NCBI RefSeq assembly: GCF_014652455.1
Contig: NZ_BMYV01000001.1
Location: forward strand, 124,001-188,000
DNA from: Litorimonas cladophorae
Lineage (GTDB): Bacteria; Pseudomonadota; Alphaproteobacteria; Caulobacterales; Maricaulaceae
Direction of reading: 5' to 3'
Length of the DNA stretch: 64,000 bases
In this document: in pieces, positions 7,653 through 16,982 of the stretch
How positions within the stretch are numbered: position 1 is the stretch's first letter
Layout of the letters: the number at the start of each line of letters is the position of its first letter
Made by a program: the position numbers and the translations under genes
The notes under the pieces: generated by a model
What the model saw: the letters and a program-made list of their open reading frames with translations, nothing else
The model's database searches: none
What the model was told of the DNA's origin: nothing

Positions 7653-8534
7653 CTAGGCCCGAATATTGAGGGGGTGAGGCGTTTCCCGGCGTTTCGCGCG
7701 CGGTTCTGCCAGCATCTGTAGAACGGCTAAATCCTCAGCATGGCTGTCGATCTGGCGGCAGGCTTGCCTGACCTTGCGGCGGAATATCTTTGGCATGCGC
7801 GTGCCATAGGTGGCGATGATCTGTTCGGCTGACTGTCGTCGGACTCGCAAGCCCAGACAGGTCGCATAGCAGAGCGAATTGACCACGATCCGCAGAGGGA
7901 CTGCGCGGAGGTCACTGGGCGGAGTAAGAAATCGTGAAATCTCATGTGGGACATTGGCCAGGGTAAATCCTTGCCGGCAATAGGTGGCTGCAATCAGCGT
8001 GACCATACGTTGCATCATCGGGGAGAGCGGGTATTCGCTGCGATAATCTGAAATGCGAATATCGGCGAGCTGCAAGATAATGCGTGCTGCGAAATATCCC
8101 GGTTCAACGCAATCGCGCGGGTCGTAAAACACCTGCGGATTATCTTTCGTTTGTGTATCGACGAGATATGGGTTTCGGCCTGAGGCGAGCGCGTCAAGAC
8201 GTCGGCTCGCGGCCAATTGCGCCGTGTCCAAGCCATCACCGGCAGGCGTGAGGAGGATGTCCAAATTTTCCAAATGGCACTCGGTTTTGATGGCGTGGAA
8301 ATGATCGTCGGCCCAATCAAAAACGGTACGTGTGTCCATGTCTCCCCAAGAGAGCGCTTCAAAACTCGGTGATTTGTGAAGCGGTGACGGCACCGGGGGA
8401 CGGGGCGGGGATCCAAAGTTCTGAATCAACCAAGCCATCACTTCGAAATGTAAACTGGAGTCTTGTTCGCGAATTAGTCGAGTTTTTAACATGGCAAAAA
8501 CCATCCCACTTTGCCGCGACCCAGCCATACTCAT
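7653..8534 (-). CDS. Unknown protein, orphan
   Basis: Protein of 293 residues that I do not recognise. It has no signal peptide or clear membrane segment. The C-terminal third is basic (RRKVRQACRQ, EPRAKRRE). Middle sections contain QVFYDPRDCVEPGYFAARI and several Trp and His, suggesting a folded globular protein. It begins 24 bp after the stop of the ABC-F gene on the same strand and may be co-transcribed with it. Several start codons are possible (8534, 8528, 8504); the first is listed. Confidence 0.6.
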   Translation of the reverse strand: MSMAGSRQSGMVFAMLKTRLIREQDSSLHFEVMAWLIQNFGSPPRPPVPSPLHKSPSFEALSWGDMDTRTVFDWADDHFHAIKTECHLENLDILLTPAGDGLDTAQLAASRRLDALASGRNPYLVDTQTKDNPQVFYDPRDCVEPGYFAARIILQLADIRISDYRSEYPLSPMMQRMVTLIAATYCRQGFTLANVPHEISRFLTPPSDLRAVPLRIVVNSLCYATCLGLRVRRQSAEQIIATYGTRMPKIFRRKVRQACRQIDSHAEDLAVLQMLAEPRAKRRETPHPLNIRA

Positions 8535-8558
8535 CGCAACGGTTTCTATATACCCCCG

Positions 8559-10478
8559 CTAATCTAATCCCTCCCGTTCGCGAGCCGCCTCGTATTTTTC
8601 AAGCGCCGCGAACCAATCCAACTCAAGTGATTCGATCAACGTTTCGGTCTTCGCACGTTGCTGACTAAGCGCGACAGCTTCATCAGGATTCGTGGTAAAC
8701 AAATCCTCAGTGGCGAGACGTGTGTCGATGGTCTTGAGCGAGGCTTGCGCCTTCGCGATCTGTGTCTCTAAGGTCTCGGTCTCACGTTTAAGCGGCGCGA
8801 TTTCTTGTATAGCTCGGGCTCGATCTTGTCGGTGTCGCTTGCGTGAGTTATCTTCGCTAGTCTTTTGTTTTTTTGTAGTTTTAGTTTTCTCCAACTGGAG
8901 TTTGCGGTAATCGTCTAAAGATCCATCAAAGGATGAGACGCTGCCTGAGTCCACCAGCCAGAGGCGATCGACGACGGCTTCTAGCAAGTTTCGATCATGC
9001 GAAATAACGACGACTGCGCCTTCGTAATTGTTAAGGCTACGGATCAATTCGGCGCGGCTGTCGATGTCCAAATGGTTCGCGGGTTCATCCAAAACTAAAA
9101 GGTGCGGCTTGTGAAATCCGATGAGTGAAAACAGAAGCCGTGCTTTCTCTCCGCCCGACAAATCGCCCGCCGGTGTTTCGGCATTTTTTGTTCCCAGGCC
9201 AAACCCTGCCAACCGTGCGCGGCGTTGGGCTTCGGTGGCGTCGGGCATAAGTTCGACAACGTGATCATAGGCACTCGCGCGCGGGTTCAACGCGTCGATC
9301 TGATGTTGGGCGAAATAGCCAATCCGTAGCTTTTTGTTCTTCTTGATAAACCCAGGCTTGGCGGGGTCGAGCAGGAGGGGTTCTAGCTCCCCCATAATTG
9401 CCTTTGCGAATGTAGATTTGCCCTGTCCATTTTTCCCAAGGATGCCGATGCGGTCATCGGGATCAATGCGTTGGTTAACTTTGCGCAGCACAACAAAATC
9501 ATCTTGGCCTGCATTTTGATAGCCAAGGGCGACCTCATCAAATCGAACGATTGGCGGGGACAATTGACGCTCTGGGCCCTGCAATGTGATCGGTGCAATC
9601 GGGTCATTGATGATCGTTGCGACGGGCTGCATTTTCGCGAGCTTTTTCACGCGGCTTTGGGCTTGCTTGGCTTTGGAGGCTTTGGCTTTGAAACGATTGA
9701 CGAAGGCTTCCAGATGGCGTCGCTCATTTTCTTGTTTGGCCATGAGCGACATGTCGAGCCGATTACGCTCGGCCAGCTGGCGTTCAAAAATATCGTAATT
9801 TCCCGTGTATCCGTAGAGTTTTCCGCCCCGCAAATGCGCGATATGGGTGACAGCAGTGTTTAGAAAGTCACGGTCATGAGAGATCACTAACACAGTGCCC
9901 GAATATTTTCGGATGTGAGCCTCAAGCCAGACCGCGCCTTCAACGTCCAGATAGTTGGTCGGCTCATCCAGCAGCAACAAGTCAGGTTGCGCAAAGAGCA
10001 TCGCAGCAAGAGCGACCCGCATCCGCCAACCGCCAGAGAAATCCGAACAGGGTTTGAGTTGCTCTTCGGCGCTGAACCCCAAGCCTGCCAAAATTGAAGC
10101 GCCGCGGGCCTCCGCCGAATAAGCATCAATATCAGAGAGCCGAGTATGGATGGCTGCAATCCGCATGGGGTCTGTCGCAGTTTCGGCTTCAGCTAAAAGT
10201 GATTTTCGTTCGATATCTGCGTCCAGAACCGTGTCGATCAGACTTTGAGGGCCACTTGGAACTTCTTGGTCAACCACGCCCAATTTCATATTCTTGCGGA
10301 GATTGATCTCTCCGTCATCGGGACTGATTTCGGATTTTATCAGGCGGAAGAGGGTGGATTTACCAGTGCCGTTTCGACCGACGAGGCCAACCTTATGGCC
10401 TTCATTAATCGCCAATGTAGCCTGTTCAAAGAGCAGGCGGCCTTCAATACGGTATGTCAGATCGTTAATGTGAAGCAT
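8559..10478 (-). CDS. yheS: ABC-F ribosome-associated ATPase, YheS type
   Basis: Protein of 639 residues with two ABC ATPase domains and no membrane domain. Walker A motifs are GRNGTGKST near 34-42 and GKNGQGKST near 345-355; signature motifs are DFSGGWRMR and DLSGGEKAR; Walker B regions are LLLLDEPTNYLD and LLVLDEPANHLD. Between them is the ABC-F linker rich in Lys/Arg (FKAKASKAKQAQSR), and the C-terminus is a charged coiled coil. Length and linker match E. coli YheS rather than EttA. ABC-F proteins act at the ribosomal E site to relieve stalled translation. The second Walker B has Ala in place of the usual Thr. Confidence 0.93.
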   Translation of the reverse strand: MLHINDLTYRIEGRLLFEQATLAINEGHKVGLVGRNGTGKSTLFRLIKSEISPDDGEINLRKNMKLGVVDQEVPSGPQSLIDTVLDADIERKSLLAEAETATDPMRIAAIHTRLSDIDAYSAEARGASILAGLGFSAEEQLKPCSDFSGGWRMRVALAAMLFAQPDLLLLDEPTNYLDVEGAVWLEAHIRKYSGTVLVISHDRDFLNTAVTHIAHLRGGKLYGYTGNYDIFERQLAERNRLDMSLMAKQENERRHLEAFVNRFKAKASKAKQAQSRVKKLAKMQPVATIINDPIAPITLQGPERQLSPPIVRFDEVALGYQNAGQDDFVVLRKVNQRIDPDDRIGILGKNGQGKSTFAKAIMGELEPLLLDPAKPGFIKKNKKLRIGYFAQHQIDALNPRASAYDHVVELMPDATEAQRRARLAGFGLGTKNAETPAGDLSGGEKARLLFSLIGFHKPHLLVLDEPANHLDIDSRAELIRSLNNYEGAVVVISHDRNLLEAVVDRLWLVDSGSVSSFDGSLDDYRKLQLEKTKTTKKQKTSEDNSRKRHRQDRARAIQEIAPLKRETETLETQIAKAQASLKTIDTRLATEDLFTTNPDEAVALSQQRAKTETLIESLELDWFAALEKYEAAREREGLD

Positions 10479-10575
10479 TTGATAAACTCAGAGGCACTCC
10501 TATATCGCCTTTACAGCAGTGCAAGCCCGCATTAAGGGCGCGCCAAACCAAATCTCAGTCTCAATGGAGCACATC

Positions 10576-10998
10576 ATGGCTATTCAACGTACATTCTCTA
10601 TCATCAAACCTGACGCAACGAAGCGTAACATTACAGGTAAGGTAAACGCTAAGATCGAAGAAGCGGGTCTGCGCATTGTTGCACAAAAGCGTCTTCAGCT
10701 CACAGAAGAGCAAGCAGGCGGCTTCTACGCTGTGCATAAAGAGCGTCCATTCTATGGCGACCTTGTCAAATTTATGATGTCTGGCCCAGTTGTGGTTCAG
10801 GTTCTTGAAGGCGAAAATGCCATCGCGGAATACCGTAAAGTCATGGGCGCAACGAACCCAGCCGACGCCGACGCGGGCACAATCCGCGCTGAGTTTGCTG
10901 AATCCATTGATGCCAACACAGTCCACGGTTCTGATGCACCTGAGACAGCGGCTGAAGAAATCAAATTCTTCTTCTCCGACGATGAAATCGTTGGCTAG
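10576..10998 (+). CDS. ndk: Nucleoside diphosphate kinase
   Basis: Protein of 140 residues, the usual bacterial length. It moves the gamma phosphate between nucleoside tri- and diphosphates through a phosphohistidine, His117 in [18 protein letters not shown] near 11-18 and [11 protein letters not shown] are also diagnostic. ATG 10576 follows GGAG at 6 nt; the longer frame to 10519 has no support. A bidirectional hairpin terminator follows. Probably monocistronic, divergent from the ABC-F gene. Confidence 0.98.
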   Translation: MAIQRTFSIIKPDATKRNITGKVNAKIEEAGLRIVAQKRLQLTEEQAGGFYAVHKERPFYGDLVKFMMSGPVVVQVLEGENAIAEYRKVMGATNPADADAGTIRAEFAESIDANTVHGSDAPETAAEEIKFFFSDDEIVG

Positions 10999-11022
10999 GC
11001 TTTATTCGCCAGCACTAAACAC

Positions 11023-11050
11023 AAAAAAGGCCGGGTGACCCGGCCTTTTT
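11023..11050. terminator. Bidirectional terminator between ndk and tadG-like gene
   Basis: Stem GGCCGGG-TGA-CCCGGCC (11029-11045) flanked by six A on the left and five T on the right, so it can stop transcription from both sides. It lies between two convergent genes. Confidence 0.88.
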
Positions 11051-11075
11051 CTTTTCCCGATTTTTTGTGCGAGTC

Positions 11076-12428
11076 CTAGGACTTGATGCGGATCAATTCT
11101 TTAACAATCGCATTTTGGATTTCATCGAACGCCTCTTCCAACTGTTGCGTATCGCCAGCGGTGGTGAAGTTCTCTGCTTTTGAAGCGCAAGACAGCAACA
11201 AGTTGTATGCGTTTGTCTGATTCCAGAGGTTTACGTGTTCAGTTGCGTAAGGCTGATTTCTGTAATTAGCGTGATAATCACCGACGTCCAGAGCGTATCC
11301 GATCGTGAAAATTTGTGCGCCTTGAGCCTTGAGCGTGTTGCAAGAATCGATCGTTAGGCGGTCGGTGTTTCGACGCAGATGACCTCGCGTGTATCCGTTT
11401 CGACCATTGGGGTAGGACGACGCCCAAGCGCCAGACCAACTCCCATTATAATTTTGTCTCCACAACACAGGAGCCGTGTCATCTGCGAGGAACTCGTAAC
11501 TACCCAATGTATTCTGTCCATCGGACATGAAAACGATAAATTTTAAAGGCTCTCGATAATCTTCATTTGCACGATCGGCTTCGTTTTGATGGTATGTGTT
11601 CTCTACATTCATCCATTGAAGGGCTTCGGCCATGGGGGGGTTCGAGTTTGTGCTACCAGACGGCGTCATCGCGTTCACTTCATTTGGAGTAAGGTAGCCC
11701 CATTTCATATCGACCCGATTGTCCGAAATAATGTTCGAGCTATAGGGTAACATCCCCATCCGAATCGTTTTCTGACCAGAGCTGTCCTCAGTTCCCAAAC
11801 GACTGGAGAGGTCCGCAGAGAATTTGTTTACAGAATCTTCGAGGGCATCAATACGCGGGTTTGCACCAGCCGGTGATGAGCCATTTGAGTTAGCGATTTT
11901 GTCGTCCCAGTTCATTGAACCAGAGTTGTCCAATACCAGCGCGATTGAAGCCGGATGTTTATCATCAATCTGCAAATATGAGGCAATAGACTCAGCTTCA
12001 AAATCCAACGACTTTTTACCAAAAATTTGCATGAAAGTTGGGACAGTTCTGCCTGTGACTTTCACTCGCGCTTCTTTGGCACTGTCATCGTAGACGAGGG
12101 ACACGTTCACATTGCTCGCGCCGCCGTCGACCCAACCTTTAAATTCATATCCTAAATCTTCGGCAGTGTGATTGCCTTCTAGGTAACCGTTGTCGTCGCC
12201 TTCTGGCTTGTGGTTATTATCCCTAACAAAGATCGCAGCGGTCAATGCGGTTTGGTCAGCAATGGCTTGACTACGTGCTTCTGCATTGCTGAGTGTGGAA
12301 AAATCCATTGCCGCGCCCATGCAACCCATAATCGCAACTGCACTGACCGCAAAAGTCAGCGCGATATTTCCGCCCTCATCCTCGCCAAAGCGTCTGAGGA
12401 GTGATGTCCTACTTTTGAAGCTTAACAT
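11076..12428 (-). CDS. TadG-like pilus protein with VWA domain
   Basis: Protein of 450 residues. The N-terminus has a basic leader, an EGGNIALTFAVSAVAIMGCMGAAMDF stretch (shown by its parts GGNIALTF and AVAIMGCMG) that is the TadE/TadG-type membrane helix at about 20-43, and a von Willebrand A domain with the metal-site motif DNSGSM (Asp167, Ser169, Ser171), followed by VFMSDGQN. TadG-like proteins help assemble Flp/Tad pili or anchor them. No other tad genes lie nearby, so this is a detached copy whose secretion system must be elsewhere. It is Asn- and Ser-rich. Confidence 0.85.
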   Translation of the reverse strand: MLSFKSRTSLLRRFGEDEGGNIALTFAVSAVAIMGCMGAAMDFSTLSNAEARSQAIADQTALTAAIFVRDNNHKPEGDDNGYLEGNHTAEDLGYEFKGWVDGGASNVNVSLVYDDSAKEARVKVTGRTVPTFMQIFGKKSLDFEAESIASYLQIDDKHPASIALVLDNSGSMNWDDKIANSNGSSPAGANPRIDALEDSVNKFSADLSSRLGTEDSSGQKTIRMGMLPYSSNIISDNRVDMKWGYLTPNEVNAMTPSGSTNSNPPMAEALQWMNVENTYHQNEADRANEDYREPLKFIVFMSDGQNTLGSYEFLADDTAPVLWRQNYNGSWSGAWASSYPNGRNGYTRGHLRRNTDRLTIDSCNTLKAQGAQIFTIGYALDVGDYHANYRNQPYATEHVNLWNQTNAYNLLLSCASKAENFTTAGDTQQLEEAFDEIQNAIVKELIRIKS

Positions 12429-12588
12429 AATCGAAGTTTCCCAACCATAAAATTCGTTTGGAACGGACTCGGTCCTTCCAGTAGGGCGTGTTTAGGGCAG
12501 GGATGTTTTTACCGACTTACGAAAGAGGGTTGCTAAAAGGTTAAGCCAAAACAGCCTAAACAGAAAGTTAACGGCCAGACGACCAGAA

Positions 12589-13179
12589 CTAACGCTTAAA
12601 TGACCTTTGAAGGAGAACTTTAGCCAGCGTTTCAGGGTAAAGGGTCAGTTCTTGTTCTAAAACGCGCGATGCGAGATCGTCAGTCGTGTCACCAGGATGA
12701 ATGGGAACAACAGCTTGGGCGATGATTTCGCCGTCATCGACGCCTTCATTGACCCAGTGCACGGTGCAACCATGTTCCGTATCGCCAGCCTTTAACGCGC
12801 GTTTGTGCGTATGTAGCCCTTTATATTTCGGCAGAAGCGAAGGGTGGATGTTAATGAGGCGTCCTGCCCAACCTTTTACAAAGCCAGGGCTCAATACGCG
12901 CATGAATCCAGCGCAGACGACAAATTCGATGTCATGTTCGCGCAAAACCGCATCCAGAACACTTTCGAAATCTGCACGGCTCTCATAGGCGGTGTGGTCG
13001 ACACAAATGGCAGTGACGCCCTGGGCTTCCGCAGCGTCCAGCCCAGCGGCGGTGTCTTTGTTTGAGATCACAAGGCAAATATCTGCGGGATAATCAGGCG
13101 CTTTCGCCGCCTCAACAATGGCGAGCATATTCGAGCCTCGCCCAGAAATGAGAACCGCCGTGCGGATCTTACGAGGCAT
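12589..13179 (-). CDS. purN: Phosphoribosylglycinamide formyltransferase
   Basis: About 196 residues. It transfers formyl from 10-formyl-THF to GAR in purine synthesis. Motifs: LISGRGSNM for phosphate binding, INIHPSLLPKYKG with the catalytic His, HGCTVHWV and DDGEIIAQ. ATG 13179 gives a 4-bp gap from purM and a family-like start (MPRKIRTAVLISG); a TTG at 13200 would overlap purM and is the alternative. The purM-purN order is conserved. Confidence 0.96.
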   Translation of the reverse strand: MPRKIRTAVLISGRGSNMLAIVEAAKAPDYPADICLVISNKDTAAGLDAAEAQGVTAICVDHTAYESRADFESVLDAVLREHDIEFVVCAGFMRVLSPGFVKGWAGRLINIHPSLLPKYKGLHTHKRALKAGDTEHGCTVHWVNEGVDDGEIIAQAVVPIHPGDTTDDLASRVLEQELTLYPETLAKVLLQRSFKR

Positions 13180-13183
13180 TGGG

Positions 13184-14227
13184 TTAGACACAGGTTGCAA
13201 CGCGTTTTAACTGCCCAATGACATGAGCATGTTCGCCCGCGGCTTCAAGTTGCGCCAATACGTCTTGCATATCCGCGGGCTTAACGCAGAGGACCATGCC
13301 GATACCGCAGTTGAATGCGCGCCGCATTTCGTCCTCGGCAACACCGCCTGTTTCTTGCAGCCATTTAAAGACGGCAGGGCGGTCCCACGCCTCAAAATCG
13401 AACTCAGGGACCAAGCCCTTGGGCAGCATGCGGGGTGTGTTATCGGTTAAGCCACCGCCAGTGATATGAGCGAGCCCCGAAACCAAGCCGCTGCGGATGA
13501 GCGGAATGAGTGATTTAATATAAAGCCGAGTTGGTGTGAGCAAAGCTTCCGCAAGCGGGGTATCGGCAAAGGGTGCTGGATCATCCCAGCTCAAACCTGA
13601 TCTATCTACGATCTTGCGAATAAGAGAGTAGCCATTTGAATGCGGGCCAGAGCTTTCCAACCCGATCAACATATCGCCCGCATCCATATCATCATGGCGT
13701 GGCAGCATCGCGTCGCGCTCAACGGCGCCGACGACAAAGCCCGCTAGATCGAAGTCATCGCCTTCATACATGCCTGGCATCTCCGCCGTTTCACCGCCGA
13801 CCAAGGCGCAACCCGCTTGGCGGCAACCTTCTGCGATACCTGAAATCACCGCGGCCGCATTATCCGACGTCAGCTTGCCCGTGGCATAATAGTCAAGGAA
13901 AAACAGGGGTTCTGCGCCATTTGCCAAAACATCATTGGCACACATTGCAACGAGGTCGATGCCGACTGTGTCCAACCGTCCCGTATCAATAGCTATACGT
14001 AGTTTCGTTCCCACACCATCTGTGCCTGAAATGAGGATAGGGTCAGTATAGCCGGCAGCTTTTAAATCAAACGCGCCGCCAAACCCGCCAATCGTGCCGT
14101 CAGCACCAGACCGCCGCGTGGATTTGACCATGGGTTTTATACGGTCAACCAGCGCGTCGCCCGCGTCGATGGACACGCCAGCATCCGCGTAAGAGAGACC
14201 TTTTTCACCTTTGGAGTCGGAGGTCAT
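13184..14227 (-). CDS. purM: Phosphoribosylformylglycinamidine cyclo-ligase (AIRS)
   Basis: About 347 residues, the AIR synthetase of purine synthesis. Motifs: [14 protein letters not shown] at the start, [55 protein letters not shown] and [13 protein letters not shown] 14227 is chosen because AGGA lies 8 nt upstream; two upstream starts (14233, 14275) are less supported. It forms an operon with purN. The divergent neighbour is the DUF2066 gene, an arrangement shared with many proteobacteria. Confidence 0.97.
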   Translation of the reverse strand: MTSDSKGEKGLSYADAGVSIDAGDALVDRIKPMVKSTRRSGADGTIGGFGGAFDLKAAGYTDPILISGTDGVGTKLRIAIDTGRLDTVGIDLVAMCANDVLANGAEPLFFLDYYATGKLTSDNAAAVISGIAEGCRQAGCALVGGETAEMPGMYEGDDFDLAGFVVGAVERDAMLPRHDDMDAGDMLIGLESSGPHSNGYSLIRKIVDRSGLSWDDPAPFADTPLAEALLTPTRLYIKSLIPLIRSGLVSGLAHITGGGLTDNTPRMLPKGLVPEFDFEAWDRPAVFKWLQETGGVAEDEMRRAFNCGIGMVLCVKPADMQDVLAQLEAAGEHAHVIGQLKRVATCV

Positions 14228-14401
14228 GTGCATAGTCCTGTGCAGAAATCTGAATAACTCACGGCCTTGGACCACTTTGACCGCTTGGGCGCAAGATGGT
14301 GCTACCAGAAAGCTGCCCGTAACATGTCTGCAAGCTGAAAGAAGCCGTTATATCTGGTCCAGCCTATTGGTGTTTTGCAGTCTCTAGGCTATCCAGCCCC
14401 C

Positions 14402-15409
14402 ATGACACGTATTCTCTTCCTCACCTTCGCTATTCTTTCGCTTTTGGTGGCACCGCGTGCCCTGGCGGGTGATCCATTCACAGTCGGGGGCATTAATGTC
14501 GATGCGACAGCAGCCACGGCGATCGAAGCGCAGACCAAAGCCATCCAAGGTGGGCAGCTTCGCGCGGCGAACGCTCTGATCAACCGTATGACATTAGAGA
14601 GCGAACGCGCGGCGAACCCGCTGCCCGCTCTGACGCCTGAAATGGTAGGCCGGATGATCCGCGCATTGGAAGTTGGGCAAGAACGTCGCTCCGCCAATCG
14701 GTATCTGGGTGAGATCACCGTGGCGTTTAACCCGTCGCAGGTGCAGCAATTTTTGAAAGACAACCAGCTAACCCTTGTCAGCTCACAAGCCCGAGAGCGT
14801 CTCGTGCTGGTCCGTGAAAGTGGCTTGCGTGGAGGCGGGACTTTGCAAACTGCTCTGTCGGACCCTCGCTTGTCCTATGCCTTGACGCCGCTGACAGCCG
14901 CTTCTGCTGCCGATGCTGCAAACCTGTCGGCAACGCCATCGGTTTCGGAGCTTGAAAATCTTGCGGCTAAATATAGCCTCAATCAGATTTTGATTGTCGA
15001 CGCGCGTGGATCGGCGACCTCGGCTAATATCACCGATGTGTCGGTGGACACAGGGAATCGTCAAAGCTTCACCATTTCAGGCGCCGCTGGCGCAGATGAT
15101 TTAGCCGACCGACTGGTCGCGCGTTTAGAAGCCGATTGGAAACAGGCCTCAAGTGTTGGCACGGGTCAGATGGTTACGACACCTGTATCGGTCCTCTATC
15201 AGTCCCACACGGATTGGATCACACTGCAAGAAGCGATCAATACCTCAGCCCAAATCAAAGGTGCGCGCTTGGATGCACTGTCCAAAGATGGCGCGTTGAT
15301 GACCATTTCTTATGGCGGCGATATTGATAGATTGGCAACAGAGTTGCGGTTCAAAGGTGTGCGGGTCCAACAGGACCCGAAACTTGGGCTCGTCTTTACG
15401 CGTTCATAA
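14402..15409 (+). CDS. DUF2066 secreted protein
   Basis: Protein of about 335 residues with an N-terminal signal peptide (hydrophobic to about residue 22, cleavage near ALAGD). The DUF2066 region follows: AATAIEAQTKAIQGG, MIRALEVGQERRSANRYLGEITVAF. The family is periplasmic and of unknown function, and is commonly encoded just before hda in proteobacteria, as here (6 bp from hdaA). Whether it has any link to replication control is unknown; the conserved order may be only positional. Confidence 0.85.
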   Translation: MTRILFLTFAILSLLVAPRALAGDPFTVGGINVDATAATAIEAQTKAIQGGQLRAANALINRMTLESERAANPLPALTPEMVGRMIRALEVGQERRSANRYLGEITVAFNPSQVQQFLKDNQLTLVSSQARERLVLVRESGLRGGGTLQTALSDPRLSYALTPLTAASAADAANLSATPSVSELENLAAKYSLNQILIVDARGSATSANITDVSVDTGNRQSFTISGAAGADDLADRLVARLEADWKQASSVGTGQMVTTPVSVLYQSHTDWITLQEAINTSAQIKGARLDALSKDGALMTISYGGDIDRLATELRFKGVRVQQDPKLGLVFTRS

Positions 15410-15415
15410 ATTTGC

Positions 15416-16045
15416 ATGATGTCTCAAATTCCGCTGAACTTGCGACCTAAGGCCCAGCCTAGTTTCTCTAACTTTCAGGTCGCCGCGTCTAATCAGGCCG
15501 CAGTCGCCATGTTGCGGGCCCGTGAACGCTGGACGAGTGCGGCTCTTTTGATGTTGGGGCCGACAGGCTCTGGAAAATCTCACCTCGGCCAAGCGTGGCA
15601 GTCACGCTACGCAGGCGAGTTCTTCGATGATGCGCATTTAATGGATGAGGCAGAGCTCTTTGACGCGATTAACCGCGCGCTGGCGGGGCAAACTTCTGGG
15701 TTGCTCTTGGCCAGTCATCTTCCCCCAACGCAATGGGGTGTGAGCCTGCCCGATTTGAAATCACGCCTTAACGCCATGCCGACAATCACATTGAGCGAGC
15801 ATGACGAGGAGTCGCTCGAGCCCATCTTGCGTGAACTCTTCGAACAGGTTGGGCGCACAGTAGGGCAGGATGTTGTGACGTATGTTCTGGGTCGAACAGA
15901 GCGGTCTGTCGATGTTCTACGCGAGCTTGTTCATGAGCTGGACATCGCCGCTGGCGTGACCAAAGCCGATCTGACGAAAGCCTTTGTCGCTAAATACCTG
16001 CGGCAACGCTCAGAAAGTGACTTGTTCGCCAGCCCAATCGAATAG
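15416..16045 (+). CDS. hdaA: DnaA-related replication regulator HdaA
   Basis: Protein of 209 residues resembling the DnaA AAA+ core without the DNA-binding domain. It has the N-terminal beta-clamp-binding motif QIPLNL (residues 4-9) and Walker A GPTGSGKS. Hda proteins with the replicative clamp stimulate ATP hydrolysis by DnaA after initiation (RIDA). A second ATG at 15419 is an equal start candidate. It follows the DUF2066 gene by 6 bp and its end overlaps the convergent SDR gene by 36 bp. Confidence 0.92.
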   Translation: MMSQIPLNLRPKAQPSFSNFQVAASNQAAVAMLRARERWTSAALLMLGPTGSGKSHLGQAWQSRYAGEFFDDAHLMDEAELFDAINRALAGQTSGLLLASHLPPTQWGVSLPDLKSRLNAMPTITLSEHDEESLEPILRELFEQVGRTVGQDVVTYVLGRTERSVDVLRELVHELDIAAGVTKADLTKAFVAKYLRQRSESDLFASPIE

Positions 16046-16750
16046 ATTTCCGCTATCGGTCGGGGATAGACCGTCGATGACGCCCAGCAATTTTTCGGCG
16101 GAGAACGCCGCTGTGAAGAGTTTGTCTTCGGGGACATTGCCTTGGAAGGGTTTGGACAAATTGGTGTCGACCGTACCTGGGTGAAGGCCGACAATGATTT
16201 GATCTGTAAACCGTCGACCGATCTCAATCGACATGGTTTTGAGAACCATATTCAGCGCGGCTTTTGAGGCGCGATAAGCATACCAGCCGCCCAATCTATT
16301 ATCGGAAATACTTCCCACCCGTGCTGACAGCGCTGCAAAAACAGCTTTTGAATCGCGGCGGAGTAAAGGCACAAAATATTTCGCACTCATTGCTGGGCCA
16401 GTGGTGTTGATCGCAAAGCTTTTTGCGAAACCCTCATGCGACAGCGCGCGCAAGTTTTTTTCTGGCGTGATACCGTCGCCTTGCAACAACCCTGTCGCGA
16501 CGAGAATCATATCGAAAGGTTTGACTTCTTGTAGCGCTTGCGCGGCCGCAATGAGGCTGTCTTCATCTGTGAAGTCGAATGTCAAATTGGCGACTTTCGG
16601 TGAGGGGTGACTGCGGCCACCGCGTGAGAGGGCATGAATACGTGCGACTTGTGGGCTGTCGACCAATTGCTCGACCATCGCTGCACCAATCCCACCAGAG
16701 CTGCCGATCACGACAACGCGGAGATTTTCGCCGAAACTTTCAAATTTCAT
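16010..16750 (-). CDS. Short-chain dehydrogenase/reductase
   Basis: About 246 residues with the SDR glycine motif [10 protein letters not shown] near 15-24 and the catalytic YRASK (Tyr-x-x-x-Lys) near 157-161. Ser in the ALSARVGS region completes the triad. ATG 16750 follows AAAGGA at 8 nt and overlaps the DUF2256 stop as ATGA, so the two are translationally coupled. The substrate is not evident. The 3' end overlaps hdaA on the other strand by 36 bp. Coupling to DUF2256 and divergence from the photolyase suggest a shared context. Confidence 0.9.
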   Translation of the reverse strand: MKFESFGENLRVVVIGSSGGIGAAMVEQLVDSPQVARIHALSRGGRSHPSPKVANLTFDFTDEDSLIAAAQALQEVKPFDMILVATGLLQGDGITPEKNLRALSHEGFAKSFAINTTGPAMSAKYFVPLLRRDSKAVFAALSARVGSISDNRLGGWYAYRASKAALNMVLKTMSIEIGRRFTDQIIVGLHPGTVDTNLSKPFQGNVPEDKLFTAAFSAEKLLGVIDGLSPTDSGNLFDWAGEQVTF

Positions 16751-16896
16751 GATGATTTTCCTTTGCTGGCGCGGCGGCATCGCTCGCTGCAATATTTAAC
16801 CTCGTCCCACACACGTTCCCATTTCTTGCGCCAAGCAAAAGGCTTGTCGCAGACAGGGCAGGTTTTGGTCGGCAGGTTTGTTTTCTTGTGGGCCAT
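16747..16896 (-). CDS. DUF2256 small zinc-ribbon protein
   Basis: Protein of 49 residues with two Cys pairs: CPVC near the start of the core and CSERC near residue 37-41, separated by [16 protein letters not shown]. This is the DUF2256 signature and predicts a zinc ribbon. The family is repeatedly found beside iron-sulfur photolyase/cryptochrome genes, as here, 86 bp from the divergent photolyase start. The longer frame to 16938 lacks support. Function unknown; an accessory role to the photolyase is a reasonable guess. Confidence 0.88.
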   Translation of the reverse strand: MAHKKTNLPTKTCPVCDKPFAWRKKWERVWDEVKYCSERCRRASKGKSS

Positions 16897-16982
16897 GTAT
16901 TCTCTACGCACGGGTTTGATCATTGGCGCAATATTCACGTGGAAGATTTAGAACTCTAAGCTGACCTATGCGTATGAAAGTC